Shown piece by piece: positions 7,614 to 17,803 of a stretch of 64,000 nt of DNA. Source of the stretch: Microlunatus kandeliicorticis (GTDB lineage: Bacteria > Actinomycetota > Actinomycetes > Propionibacteriales > Propionibacteriaceae). Position 1 is the stretch's first letter, and every line of letters begins with the position of its first letter. The position numbers were made by a program, and so were the translations under genes. The notes beneath the pieces were generated by a model. The model saw only the letters and a program-made list of their open reading frames with translations. It was not told the DNA's origin and did no database searches. The stretch lies in the NCBI RefSeq assembly GCF_014137855.1, contig NZ_JACGWT010000005.1, positions 402,111 through 466,110 on the forward strand, read 5' to 3'.

Positions 7614-9767
7614 CTACTTGTAGCTGCGCTGCTTCATCTCGACGTACTCGTAGTGCAGGTCCTCCTTGTGGAGGACGGGCTTGCCCTCCCCGCCGTACTC
7701 CCAGGCCGCGACGTAGGCGAACTCGTCGTCGTGACGCAGCGCCTCGCCGTCCTCGGTCTGGCTCTCGGCGCGGAAGTGCCCGCCACAGGATTCGCGCCGG
7801 TGCAGCGCATCGATGCACATCAGCTCGCCGAGCTCGAGGAAGTCGGCCACCCGGCCGGCGCGCTCGAGGGCCTGGTTGATCTCCTCGTTGGCACCCAGCA
7901 CCTTGACGTCGGACCAGAACTCGTCACGGAGCTCGCGGATCCGGCCGATGGCCTTGCACAGGCCCTCCTCGGTCCGTTCCATGCCGCAGTAGTCCCACAT
8001 GATGTGGCCGAGCTCCTTGTGGAAGGAGTCGACGGTCCGGGTGCCCTGGATCCCGAGCAGCGTCTCGATCCGGCCCTTGACCGACTCGACCGCCTCGACG
8101 ACCGCCGGGTGGTCCTCCTCGACCTTCGGGTACGGACCGCTGGCCAGGTAGTCGTTGATCGTGTTCGGGAGCACGAAGTACCCGTCGGCCAGGCCCTGCA
8201 TCAGCGCGCTGGCGCCGAGCCGGTTGGCCCCGTGGTCGGAGAAGTTCGCCTCGCCGGCCACAAACAGACCCGGGATCGAGCTCTCCAGGTCGTAGTCGAC
8301 CCACAGACCGCCCATGGTGTAGTGCACCGCCGGGTAGATCCGCATCGGCGTCTCGTACGGGTTCTCGCCGGTGATCTGGGCGTACATGTCGAAGAGGTTG
8401 CCGTACTTGGCCTCGACCGCCTTGCGACCCATCCGGTCGATGGCGTCGGCGAAGTCGAGGTAGACCCCGAGCCCGCCCGGCCCGACCCCGCGACCCTCGT
8501 CGCAGACGTTCTTGGCGGCCCGGCTGGCGATGTCGCGCGGCACCAGGTTGCCGAAGGCCGGGTAGATCCGCTCGAGGTAGTAGTCGCGCTCGTCCTCGGG
8601 GATCTCCCGCGGGTCGCGCTTGTCCTCGCCGCTCTTGGGCACCCAGATCCGGCCGTCGTTGCGCAGCGACTCGCTCATCAGAGTCAGCTTCGACTGGTAG
8701 TCGCCGCTGACCGGGATGCAGGTCGGGTGGATCTGCGTGTAGCAGGGGTTCGCGAACAGCGCGCCCTTGCGGTGCGCGCGCCACGTGGCGGTCACGTTGC
8801 AGCCCATGGCGTTGGTCGAGAGGTAGAAGACGTTGCCGTAGCCGCCGGTGCACAGCACCACCACGTCGGCCAGGTGCGTCTCGATCTCGCCGCTCACCAT
8901 GTCGCGGACGACGACGCCGCGGGCCCGGCCATCGACCACGATCAGCTCGAGCATCTCGTGCCGGGTGTGCATCTCGACGGTCTTGGCCGCGATCTGCCGC
9001 TCGAGCGCCTGGTAGGCGCCGATCAGCAGCTGCTGGCCGGTCTGACCGCGTGCGTAGAAGGTGCGGGACACCTGGACGCCGCCGAAGCTGCGGTTGTCGA
9101 GCAGGCCGCCGTACTCGCGGGCGAACGGGACGCCCTGCGCGACGCACTGGTCGATGATCTGGGTGCTGACCTGGGCCAGCCGGTAGACGTTGGACTCCCG
9201 GCTGCGGAAGTCGCCGCCCTTCACCGTGTCGTAGAACAGCCGGTAGACCGAGTCGCCGTCGTTGCGGTAGTTCTTCGCCGCGTTGATGCCGCCCTGGGCG
9301 GCGATCGAGTGCGCCCGGCGGGGGCTGTCCTGGTAGCAGAAGCTCTTGACGTGGTACCCGGCCTCGCCGAGGGTGGCCGCCGCCGAGGCCCCGGCGAGCC
9401 CGGTGCCGACGATGATGACGCTCAGCTTCCGCCGGTTCGCCGGGTTGACGAGCTTGGCGTTGAACTTGCGCTCATCCCAGCGCTTCTCGATCGAGACGTG
9501 CGGCGCCTTCTTGTCCTCGATCGGCGCCCCGGCCTCGAAGACGCTGTCGGCGTCCAGCGAGCGGAAGCTGCTGCTGCCGTGCGAGCCGGTGGCCTGCGTG
9601 GAGGTCTCCATGGTGGTCCCCGTCCCCGAGTCGGTGGCGGTTGCGGTGCCGCCGCCGGTCGCGTCGCCGTCGTGGTGCTGCGCGAAGTCCTGCGCGGGTT
9701 CGCGGCGGTGCCGGTGCGGCAACCCGAAGCGACGACGCTGCTCACCGGTCGGAGGTGTGCTCATCAT
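7614..9767 (-). CDS. sdhA: Succinate dehydrogenase / fumarate reductase flavoprotein subunit
   Basis: The catalytic flavoprotein oxidises succinate to fumarate. It shows the Rossmann motif [14 protein letters not shown], the His-FAD region [12 protein letters not shown], and [18 protein letters not shown]. The substrate-site Arg is in [13 protein letters not shown]. The length (717 residues) exceeds the usual 640-660 because of a low-complexity Gly/Thr/Ser-rich N-terminal extension of about 60-75 residues before the conserved [13 protein letters not shown]. Three in-frame ATGs occur at 9773, 9767 and 9764. GAAGGG ends directly at the first, so I place the start at 9767, 6 bases downstream. 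A start at 9611 would give normal length but lacks a clear SD. Confidence 0.93.
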   Translation of the reverse strand: MMSTPPTGEQRRRFGLPHRHRREPAQDFAQHHDGDATGGGTATATDSGTGTTMETSTQATGSHGSSSFRSLDADSVFEAGAPIEDKKAPHVSIEKRWDERKFNAKLVNPANRRKLSVIIVGTGLAGASAAATLGEAGYHVKSFCYQDSPRRAHSIAAQGGINAAKNYRNDGDSVYRLFYDTVKGGDFRSRESNVYRLAQVSTQIIDQCVAQGVPFAREYGGLLDNRSFGGVQVSRTFYARGQTGQQLLIGAYQALERQIAAKTVEMHTRHEMLELIVVDGRARGVVVRDMVSGEIETHLADVVVLCTGGYGNVFYLSTNAMGCNVTATWRAHRKGALFANPCYTQIHPTCIPVSGDYQSKLTLMSESLRNDGRIWVPKSGEDKRDPREIPEDERDYYLERIYPAFGNLVPRDIASRAAKNVCDEGRGVGPGGLGVYLDFADAIDRMGRKAVEAKYGNLFDMYAQITGENPYETPMRIYPAVHYTMGGLWVDYDLESSIPGLFVAGEANFSDHGANRLGASALMQGLADGYFVLPNTINDYLASGPYPKVEEDHPAVVEAVESVKGRIETLLGIQGTRTVDSFHKELGHIMWDYCGMERTEEGLCKAIGRIRELRDEFWSDVKVLGANEEINQALERAGRVADFLELGELMCIDALHRRESCGGHFRAESQTEDGEALRHDDEFAYVAAWEYGGEGKPVLHKEDLHYEYVEMKQRSYK

Positions 9768-9777
9768 GACCATCCCT

Positions 9778-10500
9778 TCACTTCACGAGCCCGAAGACGA
9801 TGCTGTAGGGCACCGACAAAAATCCGATCGTGATGATCGCGGTGACCACGTGGGCCAGGATGTTGAGCCGCTTCCGCGCCAGCGCCGAGGCGTTCGCGCC
9901 CAGCGTGGTGAGCGCGCTCCACACCCCGTGCCGCAGGTGGAAGCCGACCGCGAGCAGCGCCACCGTGTAGGCGAGCACCACCCACCAGACCTGGAAGCCC
10001 GCCACCAGCCGGCCGTAGGGCGTGTCCGCCGGGCCACCGGGGTTGACCACCCCGAAGGTCAGCTGGAGCAGGTGGAAGATGACGAACAGGATGATGACGA
10101 TCCCGCCCCAGCGGAGCGTGAACGAGGCGTAGGTGCGCTGGACCCCGCGCTTGGCCTTCGGGCTGTGGTAGCGCTGGACGCCCCCGCGGGCCCGGGTCGA
10201 GCGGGCCCACAGCCGGAACGCCGAGAACATGTGCGCCAGCACCGCCGCCACCAGCACCACGCGGATCACCCAGAGGGCGCCGCCGTAGGGCAGGATCGGC
10301 TCGCCGATCGTGCGCAGGTGGTGGGAGTAGTCGTTGAACGCCTGCGCGCCCGCGTACGCCTTGAGGTTGCCGTACATGTGGGCGAGCAGGAACAAGATCA
10401 TGATCACGCCGCTCACGGCCATCAGCACCTTGAGCACCACGGTCGAGCGGGCCGCTCTCTGATGAGCGGTCAGGGTCATCGTCGCCACGAACGTCAACAT
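9778..10500 (-). CDS. sdhC: Succinate dehydrogenase cytochrome b558-family membrane subunit
   Basis: A 240-residue protein with five hydrophobic helices (about 22-42, 77-98, 130-150, 170-190 and 215-237). Conserved His residues that can ligate haem b lie in [31 protein letters not shown] and [11 protein letters not shown]. It belongs to the single-subunit b558 type seen in Bacillus and actinobacteria rather than the SdhC/SdhD pair. It is the first gene of sdhCAB, with 10 bases to sdhA. A second ATG at codon 8 is possible. Confidence 0.93.
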   Translation of the reverse strand: MLTFVATMTLTAHQRAARSTVVLKVLMAVSGVIMILFLLAHMYGNLKAYAGAQAFNDYSHHLRTIGEPILPYGGALWVIRVVLVAAVLAHMFSAFRLWARSTRARGGVQRYHSPKAKRGVQRTYASFTLRWGGIVIILFVIFHLLQLTFGVVNPGGPADTPYGRLVAGFQVWWVVLAYTVALLAVGFHLRHGVWSALTTLGANASALARKRLNILAHVVTAIITIGFLSVPYSIVFGLVK

Positions 10501-10609
10501 TAGCCCCAGGCTTCTCAGCCTCCCTCATCGCGAGGCGCTCAGCGCGGGCGGTGTGGCGAACGCCTCACTCCCGGTGGGCGCACACCTCACCCCGGGTGTG
10601 GCGCGGGTC

Positions 10610-11173
10610 TCACCGGCCGGGGTGCAACCCGCCCGGACGCAGCGGGGCGTGCGGGCTGACCCGGATCTCGGGCACCACGCCGCCGCTCCACTCGGCCGCC
10701 CGGATGGCCTCCTCGGCCGCGCGACGGGTCGCGGGGTCGAGCCGGTCGACGAACAGGATCCCGTCGAGGTGGTCGGTCTCGTGCTGGATGATCTGGCTCA
10801 GCCGGCCGTTGCCGTCCAGCCGCAACGGCTCGCCGTCCATGGTGAAGCCGGTGGTGACCACCTGCAGGTGCCGCCGGCAGTCGAACGGCAGCCCCGGGAT
10901 CGACAGGCAGCCTTCCTCGGCGAGCTGCTCCTCGTCCCCGACGAACTCGACCGTCGGGTTGACCACGTGGCCGATCTCGTCGCCGAGCCGGTAGGTGAAC
11001 ACCCGCAGACCCACGCCGATCTGCGGCGCCGCGATGCCGCCGCCGTCGGCGTCGACCATCGTGTCCACCAGGTCGGTGACCAGTGCGCGGAGCTCGGCGT
11101 CGAAGTCGACCACCGGTGCCGCGCGCTCGCGCAGCACCGGGTCGCCGAAGAGTCGGATGCGACGGATCGTCAT
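10610..11173 (-). CDS. def: Peptide deformylase
   Basis: The 187-residue enzyme removes the formyl group from nascent N-termini. All three deformylase motifs are present: GGGIAAPQIGV, EEGCLSIPG with the metal-binding Cys, and QHETDHLDG with both metal-binding His and the catalytic Glu. Its start overlaps the stop of the fused transporter ATPase by 4 bases (ATGA), so it is translated as the last gene of the peptide/nickel ABC operon. That is an unusual position for def, which more often sits with fmt. Actinobacteria commonly carry more than one def, and this may be an accessory copy. Confidence 0.96.
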   Translation of the reverse strand: MTIRRIRLFGDPVLRERAAPVVDFDAELRALVTDLVDTMVDADGGGIAAPQIGVGLRVFTYRLGDEIGHVVNPTVEFVGDEEQLAEEGCLSIPGLPFDCRRHLQVVTTGFTMDGEPLRLDGNGRLSQIIQHETDHLDGILFVDRLDPATRRAAEEAIRAAEWSGGVVPEIRVSPHAPLRPGGLHPGR

Positions 11174-13380
11174 GGGGTCCTCCGGGAGTCGGGGGTCGAC
11201 GGGTCAGCAGTCTGCTCGGTGGTCCGGCCGGCCGGGGTCACCGGGGTCACCGGGGTCGCCAGGGTCGCCACCGGCGCCGCGGGCCGGTCCGGCTCGGGCT
11301 CGCGGAGCGGGAAGTGGCACGCGGCCGCGTGCCCGGGTCCGAACGGCCGGAGCGGCGGCAGCTCCTCCGCGCAGATCGCCTGCGCGGCCGGGCACCGGGT
11401 GCGGAACCGGCACCCGGACGGCGGGTGCACCGGGCTCGGCAGCTCCCCGCGGACGCCGTCGCGCGGCTTGGACCGCTCGGCCCGCGGGTCCGGCACCGGG
11501 ATGGAGTCGATCAGACCCGCGGTGTAGTGGTGCGCCGGGGCGGCGTAGATCTCCGCGGCCGGCCCGACCTCGACCAGCCGGCCGAGGTACATCACCCCGA
11601 TCCGGTCGGCCAGGTACTTGACCACCGCGAGGTCGTGCGAGATCACCACGTACGAGAGCTCGTGGGTGGCCTGCAGCCGCTTCATCAGGTTGAGCACCTG
11701 CGAGCGGATCGAGACGTCGAGGGCACTGACCGGCTCGTCCGCCACGATCAGCGCCGGGCTGAGCGCCAGCGCCCGGGCCAGCCCGATCCGCTGCCGCTGT
11801 CCCCCGGAGAACTCGTGCGGGTAGCGGTCGACCGCCGAGCCGGGCAGCCCGACCTCGGCCAGCAGCTCGCGGATCCGCCGGTCCTGCTCGCGCCGACTGC
11901 CGATGCCCTGGATCTCGAGCGGTTCGCGCAGGGTGGCCCCGACCCGGACCCGCGGGTCGAGCGAGGCGTACGGGTCCTGGAACATCAGCTGGAGGTCGCG
12001 GCGCCGGCGGCGCAGCGGACGGCCGCCGAGGGTGGCGAGGTCCTCGCCGCGCAGCGCCACCGCGCCGCGGTCCGGGCGGTCGAGAGCGACCACCATCCGG
12101 CCGATCGTCGACTTGCCGCAGCCGGACTCCCCCACCAACCCGAAGGTCTCGCCCCGGCGCACGGTGAACGACACGTCGCTGACCGCCTTGACGCTGAGCC
12201 CGGAGCGCCCGAACAGCCCGCTCCGGACCGGGAACTCCCGGACCAGTCCGGTGACCGCCACCAGCTCGGCGCGCTCGTCCTCCTGAGGCCCGGTCGCCGG
12301 CCCCGGCGCCGGCTCGGTTGCCGGCCGGGCCGTCGCGGTCGGGCCCGGGGTCGGGGTCGCCGACGGCGCCGGGGTCGGTGCGGCCAGCCGCGGCAGCGGT
12401 CCCTCGACCGGGTGCCAGCAGGCCACCTCGTGCTCGGCGCCGGCCCGGGCGGGTCCGGTCACCGCCAGCGTCGGCTCGGTCTCGCACCGGGCGTCCGCGT
12501 ACGGGCACCGGGCCGCGAACCGGCAGCCACGCGGCGGGTCGGCGAGGTCGGGCGGGATGCCCGGGATGCTGTAGAGCGTCGAGGCGGGCGGCTGGTCGAG
12601 CTGCGGGATCGAGGCGAGCAGCCCCTGGGTGTAGGGGTGGGCCATCGCGTCGAACAGCTCGGTGGTGCCGGCGCGTTCGACCAGCTGGCCGGCGTACATC
12701 ACGTGCACCCGGTCGGCGCGGCCGGCCACCACCCCCATGTCGTGGGTGATCAGCAGCACGGCCATGCCGAGCCGCTTCTTGAGGTCGTCGAGCAGGTGCA
12801 GGATCTGCGACTGGATGGTGACGTCCATCGCGGTGGTGGGTTCGTCGGCGATCAGCACCTTCGGCCCGCAGGCCAGGGCCATCGCGATCAGCACCCGCTG
12901 CCGCAGCCCGCCCGACAGCTGGTGCGGGTAGTCGTCCAGTCGTTCGGCCGGGCGCGGCAACCCGACCAGGCCGAGCACCTCCAGAGCGCGCTCGCGGGCC
13001 TCGGCCTTGCCGGCCCCGAGGTGGCGGCGGACCGGCTCGGCGACCTGGTAGCCGATGGTCCGGGTCGGGTTGAGCGAGGTCATCGAGTCCTGGAAGACCA
13101 TCGCGACCTCGTTGCCGCGGACCCGCTGCAGCTCCGGCTCGGGCAGCCCGACCAGCTCGCGGCCGTCGACGCGGACCGAGCCACCGACGATCGAGCCGCC
13201 CGGCGGCAGCAGCCCCATGATCGAGAGCCCGGTCATCGACTTGCCGCAGCCGGACTCGCCGACCAGGCCGAGCGTCTCGCCGGCCTCGATGTGCAGCGAC
13301 AGGTCGCTGACCGCCTGCACGACGGAGTGGCGCAGGCGGATCTGGGTGCGCAGGTTCTCGATCTCCAGCGGGTACGACAC
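11170..13380 (-). CDS. Fused dipeptide/oligopeptide/nickel ABC transporter ATPase (DppD-DppF-like)
   Basis: A 736-residue fusion of the two ATPases that are normally separate. Module 1 (about 1-325) has [11 protein letters not shown], signature [13 protein letters not shown] and Walker [13 protein letters not shown]. Module 2 (about 368-680) has [25 protein letters not shown] and [11 protein letters not shown]. Each ends in the oligo_HPY Cys-rich tail ([18 protein letters not shown]). A Pro/Ala/Thr linker (about 330-365) joins them. It powers uptake through the adjacent permeases. Such fusions are frequent in actinobacteria. Confidence 0.94.
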   Translation of the reverse strand: MSYPLEIENLRTQIRLRHSVVQAVSDLSLHIEAGETLGLVGESGCGKSMTGLSIMGLLPPGGSIVGGSVRVDGRELVGLPEPELQRVRGNEVAMVFQDSMTSLNPTRTIGYQVAEPVRRHLGAGKAEARERALEVLGLVGLPRPAERLDDYPHQLSGGLRQRVLIAMALACGPKVLIADEPTTAMDVTIQSQILHLLDDLKKRLGMAVLLITHDMGVVAGRADRVHVMYAGQLVERAGTTELFDAMAHPYTQGLLASIPQLDQPPASTLYSIPGIPPDLADPPRGCRFAARCPYADARCETEPTLAVTGPARAGAEHEVACWHPVEGPLPRLAAPTPAPSATPTPGPTATARPATEPAPGPATGPQEDERAELVAVTGLVREFPVRSGLFGRSGLSVKAVSDVSFTVRRGETFGLVGESGCGKSTIGRMVVALDRPDRGAVALRGEDLATLGGRPLRRRRRDLQLMFQDPYASLDPRVRVGATLREPLEIQGIGSRREQDRRIRELLAEVGLPGSAVDRYPHEFSGGQRQRIGLARALALSPALIVADEPVSALDVSIRSQVLNLMKRLQATHELSYVVISHDLAVVKYLADRIGVMYLGRLVEVGPAAEIYAAPAHHYTAGLIDSIPVPDPRAERSKPRDGVRGELPSPVHPPSGCRFRTRCPAAQAICAEELPPLRPFGPGHAAACHFPLREPEPDRPAAPVATLATPVTPVTPAGRTTEQTADPSTPDSRRTP

Positions 13381-13419
13381 GGCGCTCCTGCTCGACTCGG
13401 GTGACGGGAGGACGGGTGA

Positions 13420-14349
13420 TCAGCGCCGGCGGAGCCGGACGTCGACGGCGTCGCGGAGGGCGTCGCCGATGAAGTTGGAGGCCATCACCACCAGCACCAG
13501 GCACAGCCCGACGGGGTAGATCAGCCACCAGTAGCCGGAGAGCAGATAGCTGATGCCGTTGGAGAGCATGTCGCCCCAGCTGACCTGCGGGTAGTTGAGC
13601 CCGAAGCCGAGGAACCCGAGTGCGGACACGGCCAGCAGCGCGTCGGCCACCTGGAAGGTGATGTTGACCACCACCACCCCGAGCGCGTTCGGGATCAGGT
13701 GCCGACTGATCAGCCGCCACCGGCCGGCCCCCATCACCCGGGCGGCCGAGACGAAGTCGCGGCTCCGCAGACTGAGCACCTCACCGCGGACCAACCGGGC
13801 CGGCACCAGCCAGGAGAAGGCGCCGAGCAACAGGCTCAGGCTGAGCACCGAGGCGTTGAACCGGGTCGCGATGATCAGCACGATGAACAGGAACGGGATG
13901 GCCAGCAGCACGTCGACCAGCCGCATCATGGCGGCGTCGAGCAGCCCGCCGGCCAGCCCGGCGAGCGCCCCGTAGAGGGTGCCGATCACGGTGGCGATCA
14001 CCGCCGACAGGAAGGCGATCTCCAGCGAGGACTGACCGCCCTTCATCAGCCGGCCCAGCACGTCGAACCCGTGGCTCTCGGTGCCCAGCGGGTTGCCCGG
14101 CTGGGGTGGCAGGAAGGTGTTCGCGATGTCGGTGTCGACCTGGTTGGTGTGGTACAGCAGCGGGCCGACGAAGCTGAACAGCACGAAGAAGACCAGGATC
14201 ACCACCCCGGCCACGGCGAGCCGGTTCTCGACGAACGACCGCAGCGCGAGCCGCCAGATCGGGATCGAGACGTGCACCGGGCCGCCCTCGGGGGCCGCGG
14301 TCAGGGTGGGTGGCGTGCCCGGCGGTTCGACGCCGGCGGTGATGCTCAT
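13420..14349 (-). CDS. Peptide/nickel ABC transporter permease, DppC/OppC type
   Basis: A 309-residue inner-membrane permease. It has an N-terminal cytoplasmic part, the OppC-N helix (LAVAGVVILVFFVLFSF), a large external loop with GTESHGFDVLGRL, and five further helices. The EAA loop, which contacts the ATPase, reads EVLSLRSRDFVSAARVMGAG. It lies 13 bases after the DppB-type gene and pairs with it to form the translocation pore. Confidence 0.94.
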   Translation of the reverse strand: MSITAGVEPPGTPPTLTAAPEGGPVHVSIPIWRLALRSFVENRLAVAGVVILVFFVLFSFVGPLLYHTNQVDTDIANTFLPPQPGNPLGTESHGFDVLGRLMKGGQSSLEIAFLSAVIATVIGTLYGALAGLAGGLLDAAMMRLVDVLLAIPFLFIVLIIATRFNASVLSLSLLLGAFSWLVPARLVRGEVLSLRSRDFVSAARVMGAGRWRLISRHLIPNALGVVVVNITFQVADALLAVSALGFLGFGLNYPQVSWGDMLSNGISYLLSGYWWLIYPVGLCLVLVVMASNFIGDALRDAVDVRLRRR

Positions 14350-14362
14350 GCGTGCGCTCCCA

Positions 14363-15310
14363 TCAGTGCAGCCGGATCCGGGGGTCGGTGAAGGCCAGGG
14401 CCACGTCGGCGACGAGGTTGCCGAGCACAGTCAGCACCCCGACGATCAGGCTGTAGGCCATCAGTACCGGGTAGTCCTCCTTCTGCAGGCTGTTGAAGAA
14501 CAGCAGCCCGAGCCCGGGGAAGTTGAAGACCGTCTCGACGATCAGGTTGCCGGCCAGCAGGGCGGGCAGCGACAGCCCGACCAGCGTGATGATCGGCAGG
14601 CAGGAGTTGCGGAGCAGGTGCCGCGACAGCACCTGCCGCTCGGTCAGGCCCTTGGCCCGGGCGACCCGGATGTAGTCCTGGGCCAGGTTGTCCAGCGCGG
14701 ACGACCGCATGTACCTGGAGAACGCCGCCACCGAGACCGCGGTCAGGGTGACCACCGGCAGGATCATCGAGACCGGGTCCGCGACCACCCCGAGCACGGT
14801 CGTGGCCTGGCTGGCCTCGCTGGGCAGCAGGTTCAGCCGGAGGCTGAAGAACTCGATCAGCACCAGGCCGAGGAAGAACGCGGGGATCGAGTAGAGCACG
14901 AAGGCCAGCCCGGTCAGGCTGTTGTCGATCACCGTGTTGCGCTTGACCGCCTGGAGGATCCCGAGCGGCACCGCAATCACCACCGAGAGCACCAGGGAGA
15001 CCGCCGACAGGAACGCGCTCCGGCCGGCGTTCTCGCCGAGCAGCGCGGTGACCGGCTGGTTGAGCTTGTAGGAGTAGCCGAGGTCGCCGTGCAGCAGGCT
15101 GCCGAGATAGCTCAGGTACTGCAACGGCAGCGGGCGGTCGTAGCCGTGGGCGTGGTTGAACGCGGCGACCGAGGCGGCCGAGGCCTGGACCCCGAGCACC
15201 GCCCGGCCGGGTGAGCTGGAGATGGCGTGCAGGAGCACGAACACCAGCACCGAGATGCCGAGCAGCACCACGAGCGAGACACCGGTCCTGCGGAGCAGGT
15301 AGACGCCGAT
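14363..15310 (-). CDS. Peptide/nickel ABC transporter permease, DppB/OppB type (probable AUC start codon)
   Basis: The 315-residue reading shows the DppB N-terminus GVYLLRRTGVSLVVLLG, six helices and the EAA loop DYIRVARAKGLTERQV. No ATG, GTG or TTG lies in frame before this conserved N-terminus. A perfect GGAGG sits 7 bases upstream of ATC at 15308-15310, which would then be the initiator. Starting at the first in-frame GTG (15271) would remove YLLRR and half of helix 1. A sequencing error turning ATG to ATC is the main alternative. Confidence 0.88.
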   Translation of the reverse strand: MGVYLLRRTGVSLVVLLGISVLVFVLLHAISSSPGRAVLGVQASAASVAAFNHAHGYDRPLPLQYLSYLGSLLHGDLGYSYKLNQPVTALLGENAGRSAFLSAVSLVLSVVIAVPLGILQAVKRNTVIDNSLTGLAFVLYSIPAFFLGLVLIEFFSLRLNLLPSEASQATTVLGVVADPVSMILPVVTLTAVSVAAFSRYMRSSALDNLAQDYIRVARAKGLTERQVLSRHLLRNSCLPIITLVGLSLPALLAGNLIVETVFNFPGLGLLFFNSLQKEDYPVLMAYSLIVGVLTVLGNLVADVALAFTDPRIRLH

Positions 15311-15356
15311 GGGAGATCCTCCGTCCGGGTTGGCGAGTGCGGGCGACCGGTGACGA

Positions 15357-17228
15357 CTACTGCTTGAAGTACCAGTACTCGGGGTTGAGCCGGTACTGGC
15401 TCAGCGCCGAGAAGCTTCCGGGCGGGCCCGAGAGCTTGCCGCTCCAGGCGTAGACGCTGTCCACGTTGGGCTGGAAGATCGCCGGCACGTCCTTGCTGAG
15501 GAAGGAGGCCTCGGTGGCCACCGCGTTCCGGTCGCTGCCGAAGACCGAGGCCTGGATCAGCTTGTCGGCCTGGGCGTTGCTGTAGCCGCCCTCGTTGTAG
15601 GAGCCGGTGGTGTTGAAGATCTGGTTGGTGGTCGGGTAGTTCGAGACCGAGAACCCGCCGAAGTCCATCATCGCCCACTTGTCGTTGTTGGACGGCGCGG
15701 ACGGGACGCTGAAGTTCTGGATCAGGTAGTTGAAGGTCTTCGAGGACGAGTCGATCGTGATGCCGACCTGCTTGGCCGCGGAGATCAACGCGGTCACCTG
15801 CTGCTCGATCACCGCCGGCTGGTTGCCGTAGTAGATGTTCCAGGTCAGGGGGGTGCCGGCCGGGATGCCCGCGCCGCACTGGTTGGCACCGGTGCCGGGC
15901 GAGGTGCAGGTGGTCTGTCCGCCCGGGACGACCTTCCAGCCGTGGCTGGAGAGCAGCTTGCTGGCGGCGTCGATGCTGTACGGGTAGGGGTTCGTGCTCG
16001 CGTCGGCCGGGGTGAACTCGGTCTTCGGCACCGCCGGGACCGGGCCGTAGGAGGGCACCGCCGCGGTCCGGAAGACGCCCTTGATCAACCCGGGCTCGTC
16101 CTGCAGGTGCGCCAGCGCCTGCCGGACGTAGGACTGGGCGATGATCTTGTCGAAGTGCCCGGTGCTGTCGTGGAAGTTGAACACGACGTAGTTGAAGCCG
16201 AAGCTCGGGTAGCCGTAGACCGCGTAGCCCTTCTGCTGCAGCGTCGGGGCCTGCGCCAGGTCGGTGAAGGGCACGGCGCCGACCTCGAGCTGGCCGCTCC
16301 GCAGCTGGCTGAATTGGGCCGACTCTGAAGTGAAGGCCACCTCCTGCAGCTCGGCGATCTGGGCCTTCTGCGGGCCGGTGTACTTCTCGTTCGGCTTCAT
16401 GGTCAGGCCGCTGGTGTTGGCGTTGTAGGCCGTCAGCCGCCAGGGTCCGTCCACCGTCTGCCAGAGCGGGTTGGTCGCGTAGGTCGCCACCTGCCCGGCC
16501 TGCTTGGCGAGGTAGTCGTAGATCGCCTTGGCGTTCTTCGGCTGGGTGAAGTCCAGGTGCGCGCCGCCGGTCGAGGCGACGTTCCAGACCGTCGAGGGCA
16601 TCGGGGTGATCAGGGACAGCTGGTTCTGCAGGAAGAACTCGGGGTTGAACGCCTTGGTCAGCTTGAGGACCACCGTCTGGGAGTCCGGTGTCGAGACCGA
16701 GGCCACGCTGTCCGGGAAGTAGCCGGGGGTGTAGTTGCCGAAGTTGGCGGCGTTCTCCTTCACCGCGGCCTTGAGCACGTCGATGAAGAAGACCACGTCG
16801 GCGGCGTCGACCTTCTTGCCGTCGCTCCAGGTGTAGGTGTCGTTGAGCTTGATCGTCACCGTCTTGTTGCCGTCGCTGTAGGTGGGCAGCGCGGCGAGGC
16901 TCTGCGCGAGGTCGATCTTCGGGTCGACCCCGATCGCGTTGCCGTAGAGCGGCCGGAACATCAGGTTCTGGAACTGGTAGCTGTTGTAGACCGAGCCGTT
17001 CGCGGCCGGCGTCACCGGGAAGATGTAGTTCGGTCCGGCGCCGGGCGACTCGGCCACCCGCACCACCCCGCCGGGCTTGGGGGTGCCGCTCTGGGCGGGC
17101 AGGGTGCCGAAACCGGCACCGTCGGCGGCCACCTGCGGCTTGGGGGCGGTCGAACCGCTGCAGGCCGCCAGCAGGCCGGCGGCGGCGGTGGCGACGACCG
17201 CGGTGATCAGTCCGTGCGAGCGCTTCAT
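15357..17228 (-). CDS. Extracellular substrate-binding lipoprotein, SBP_bac_5 family (peptide/nickel type)
   Basis: This 623-residue protein captures the ligand for the downstream importer. A lipoprotein signal is clear: MKRSHGLITAVVATAAAG followed by lipobox LLAAC with Cys23. Family-5 features include PKPGGVVRVAES, the TYTWSDGKKVDAADVVF block and LNPEYWYFKQ at the end. AAGGAG lies 5 bases before the chosen ATG; an upstream in-frame start would add 18 residues before the signal peptide. It is the first gene of a five-gene operon with dppB, dppC, dppDF and def. The ligand cannot be read from sequence. Confidence 0.94.
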   Translation of the reverse strand: MKRSHGLITAVVATAAAGLLAACSGSTAPKPQVAADGAGFGTLPAQSGTPKPGGVVRVAESPGAGPNYIFPVTPAANGSVYNSYQFQNLMFRPLYGNAIGVDPKIDLAQSLAALPTYSDGNKTVTIKLNDTYTWSDGKKVDAADVVFFIDVLKAAVKENAANFGNYTPGYFPDSVASVSTPDSQTVVLKLTKAFNPEFFLQNQLSLITPMPSTVWNVASTGGAHLDFTQPKNAKAIYDYLAKQAGQVATYATNPLWQTVDGPWRLTAYNANTSGLTMKPNEKYTGPQKAQIAELQEVAFTSESAQFSQLRSGQLEVGAVPFTDLAQAPTLQQKGYAVYGYPSFGFNYVVFNFHDSTGHFDKIIAQSYVRQALAHLQDEPGLIKGVFRTAAVPSYGPVPAVPKTEFTPADASTNPYPYSIDAASKLLSSHGWKVVPGGQTTCTSPGTGANQCGAGIPAGTPLTWNIYYGNQPAVIEQQVTALISAAKQVGITIDSSSKTFNYLIQNFSVPSAPSNNDKWAMMDFGGFSVSNYPTTNQIFNTTGSYNEGGYSNAQADKLIQASVFGSDRNAVATEASFLSKDVPAIFQPNVDSVYAWSGKLSGPPGSFSALSQYRLNPEYWYFKQ

Positions 17229-17484
17229 CAGGGCTCCTTCCTGAAGACGACGCCCGGGCGCCAGATCATGGCGCGCGGGCACGACTCGGTGACGCGTGTC
17301 GATCCGTGGTCGCGGTGCGACCGGCGGACGACCGCGCGCGTCGGGCGTGAGGATGGGTGCCAGGTTCCGTCGGCATCGGGAGCCGGGGTCGGGACGTCCG
17401 TGATGCGGGCGATTCCGGTACGGAGGTCACCGGCTCGCCTGCGACTCCCAGCGCGGTCGGTGGCCGCACGGCGGCGGCGGTCAC

Positions 17485-17513
17485 AACCTCCCAACTCGCG
17501 CAACCCGTGTCAA
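17485..17513 (-). promoter_or_regulatory. Candidate promoter of the peptide/nickel ABC importer operon
   Basis: The minus strand reads TTGACA (plus 17508-17513), a perfect -35, then 17 bases, then GAGGTT (plus 17485-17490) as a weak -10. The leader would be about 250 bases, which is long, so a second promoter closer to the gene is possible. Confidence 0.4.
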
Positions 17514-17665
17514 CGGTCGTCGGTTACGAACGGGAGTCGAATTCTGAGAGACGCTCAGGGGAAGTGGAGGTGACCGGACCCACCCAGCCGTGAGGCGACC
17601 GCCGGTCGGACGTCGAACGAGGTTCAACCTCAGGTCGAAGCCGAGATGAAACGGGTGTGAAAGTA

Positions 17666-17695
17666 GTGACGGATCGGCACCGTCGTGCTTACCCT
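17666..17695 (+). promoter_or_regulatory. Candidate promoter of the GH25 lysozyme gene
   Basis: GTGACG (17666-17671) and TACCCT (17690-17695) are separated by 18 bases. TACCCT matches the TAnnnT type of actinobacterial -10. Transcription would start near 17702 and leave a leader of about 100 bases. Confidence 0.45.
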
Positions 17696-17724
17696 TCGTC
17701 CCGACCCGCTGCGCACGGGGAACG

Positions 17725-17757
17725 CGAGCTCATCGATCTGGGGAGATGTCGAGCTCG
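17725..17757 (+). promoter_or_regulatory. Hairpin in the 5' leader of the lysozyme gene
   Basis: CGAGCTC (17725-17731) pairs with GAGCTCG (17751-17757). An inner ATCT-GGGG-AGAT stem-loop (17736-17747) stacks above an internal loop. The structure lies between the predicted promoter and the start codon. I do not recognise a known riboswitch core. Confidence 0.4.
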
Positions 17758-17803
17758 TTCGCGCCCGGGTCACACCGACACCTGTCCCAACTTAAGGACC
17801 ATG

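Larger units (their letters stand above)
17229..17803. other. Divergent intergenic region between the ABC importer operon and the GH25 lysozyme gene
   Basis: 575 bases without a supported gene. It holds the predicted promoters of both flanking units and a hairpin in the lysozyme leader, described as separate features. An open frame that would extend the lysozyme upstream by 48 codons from 17657 lacks a ribosome binding site and a plausible signal sequence. Confidence 0.6.

Noticed and set aside
17640..17803. Cyclic di-AMP (ydaO-type) riboswitch before the lysozyme gene
   Set aside because: Cell-wall hydrolase genes of actinobacteria often carry one, and a hairpin is present, but I could not find the conserved core segments. 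A covariance-model search would be decisive.
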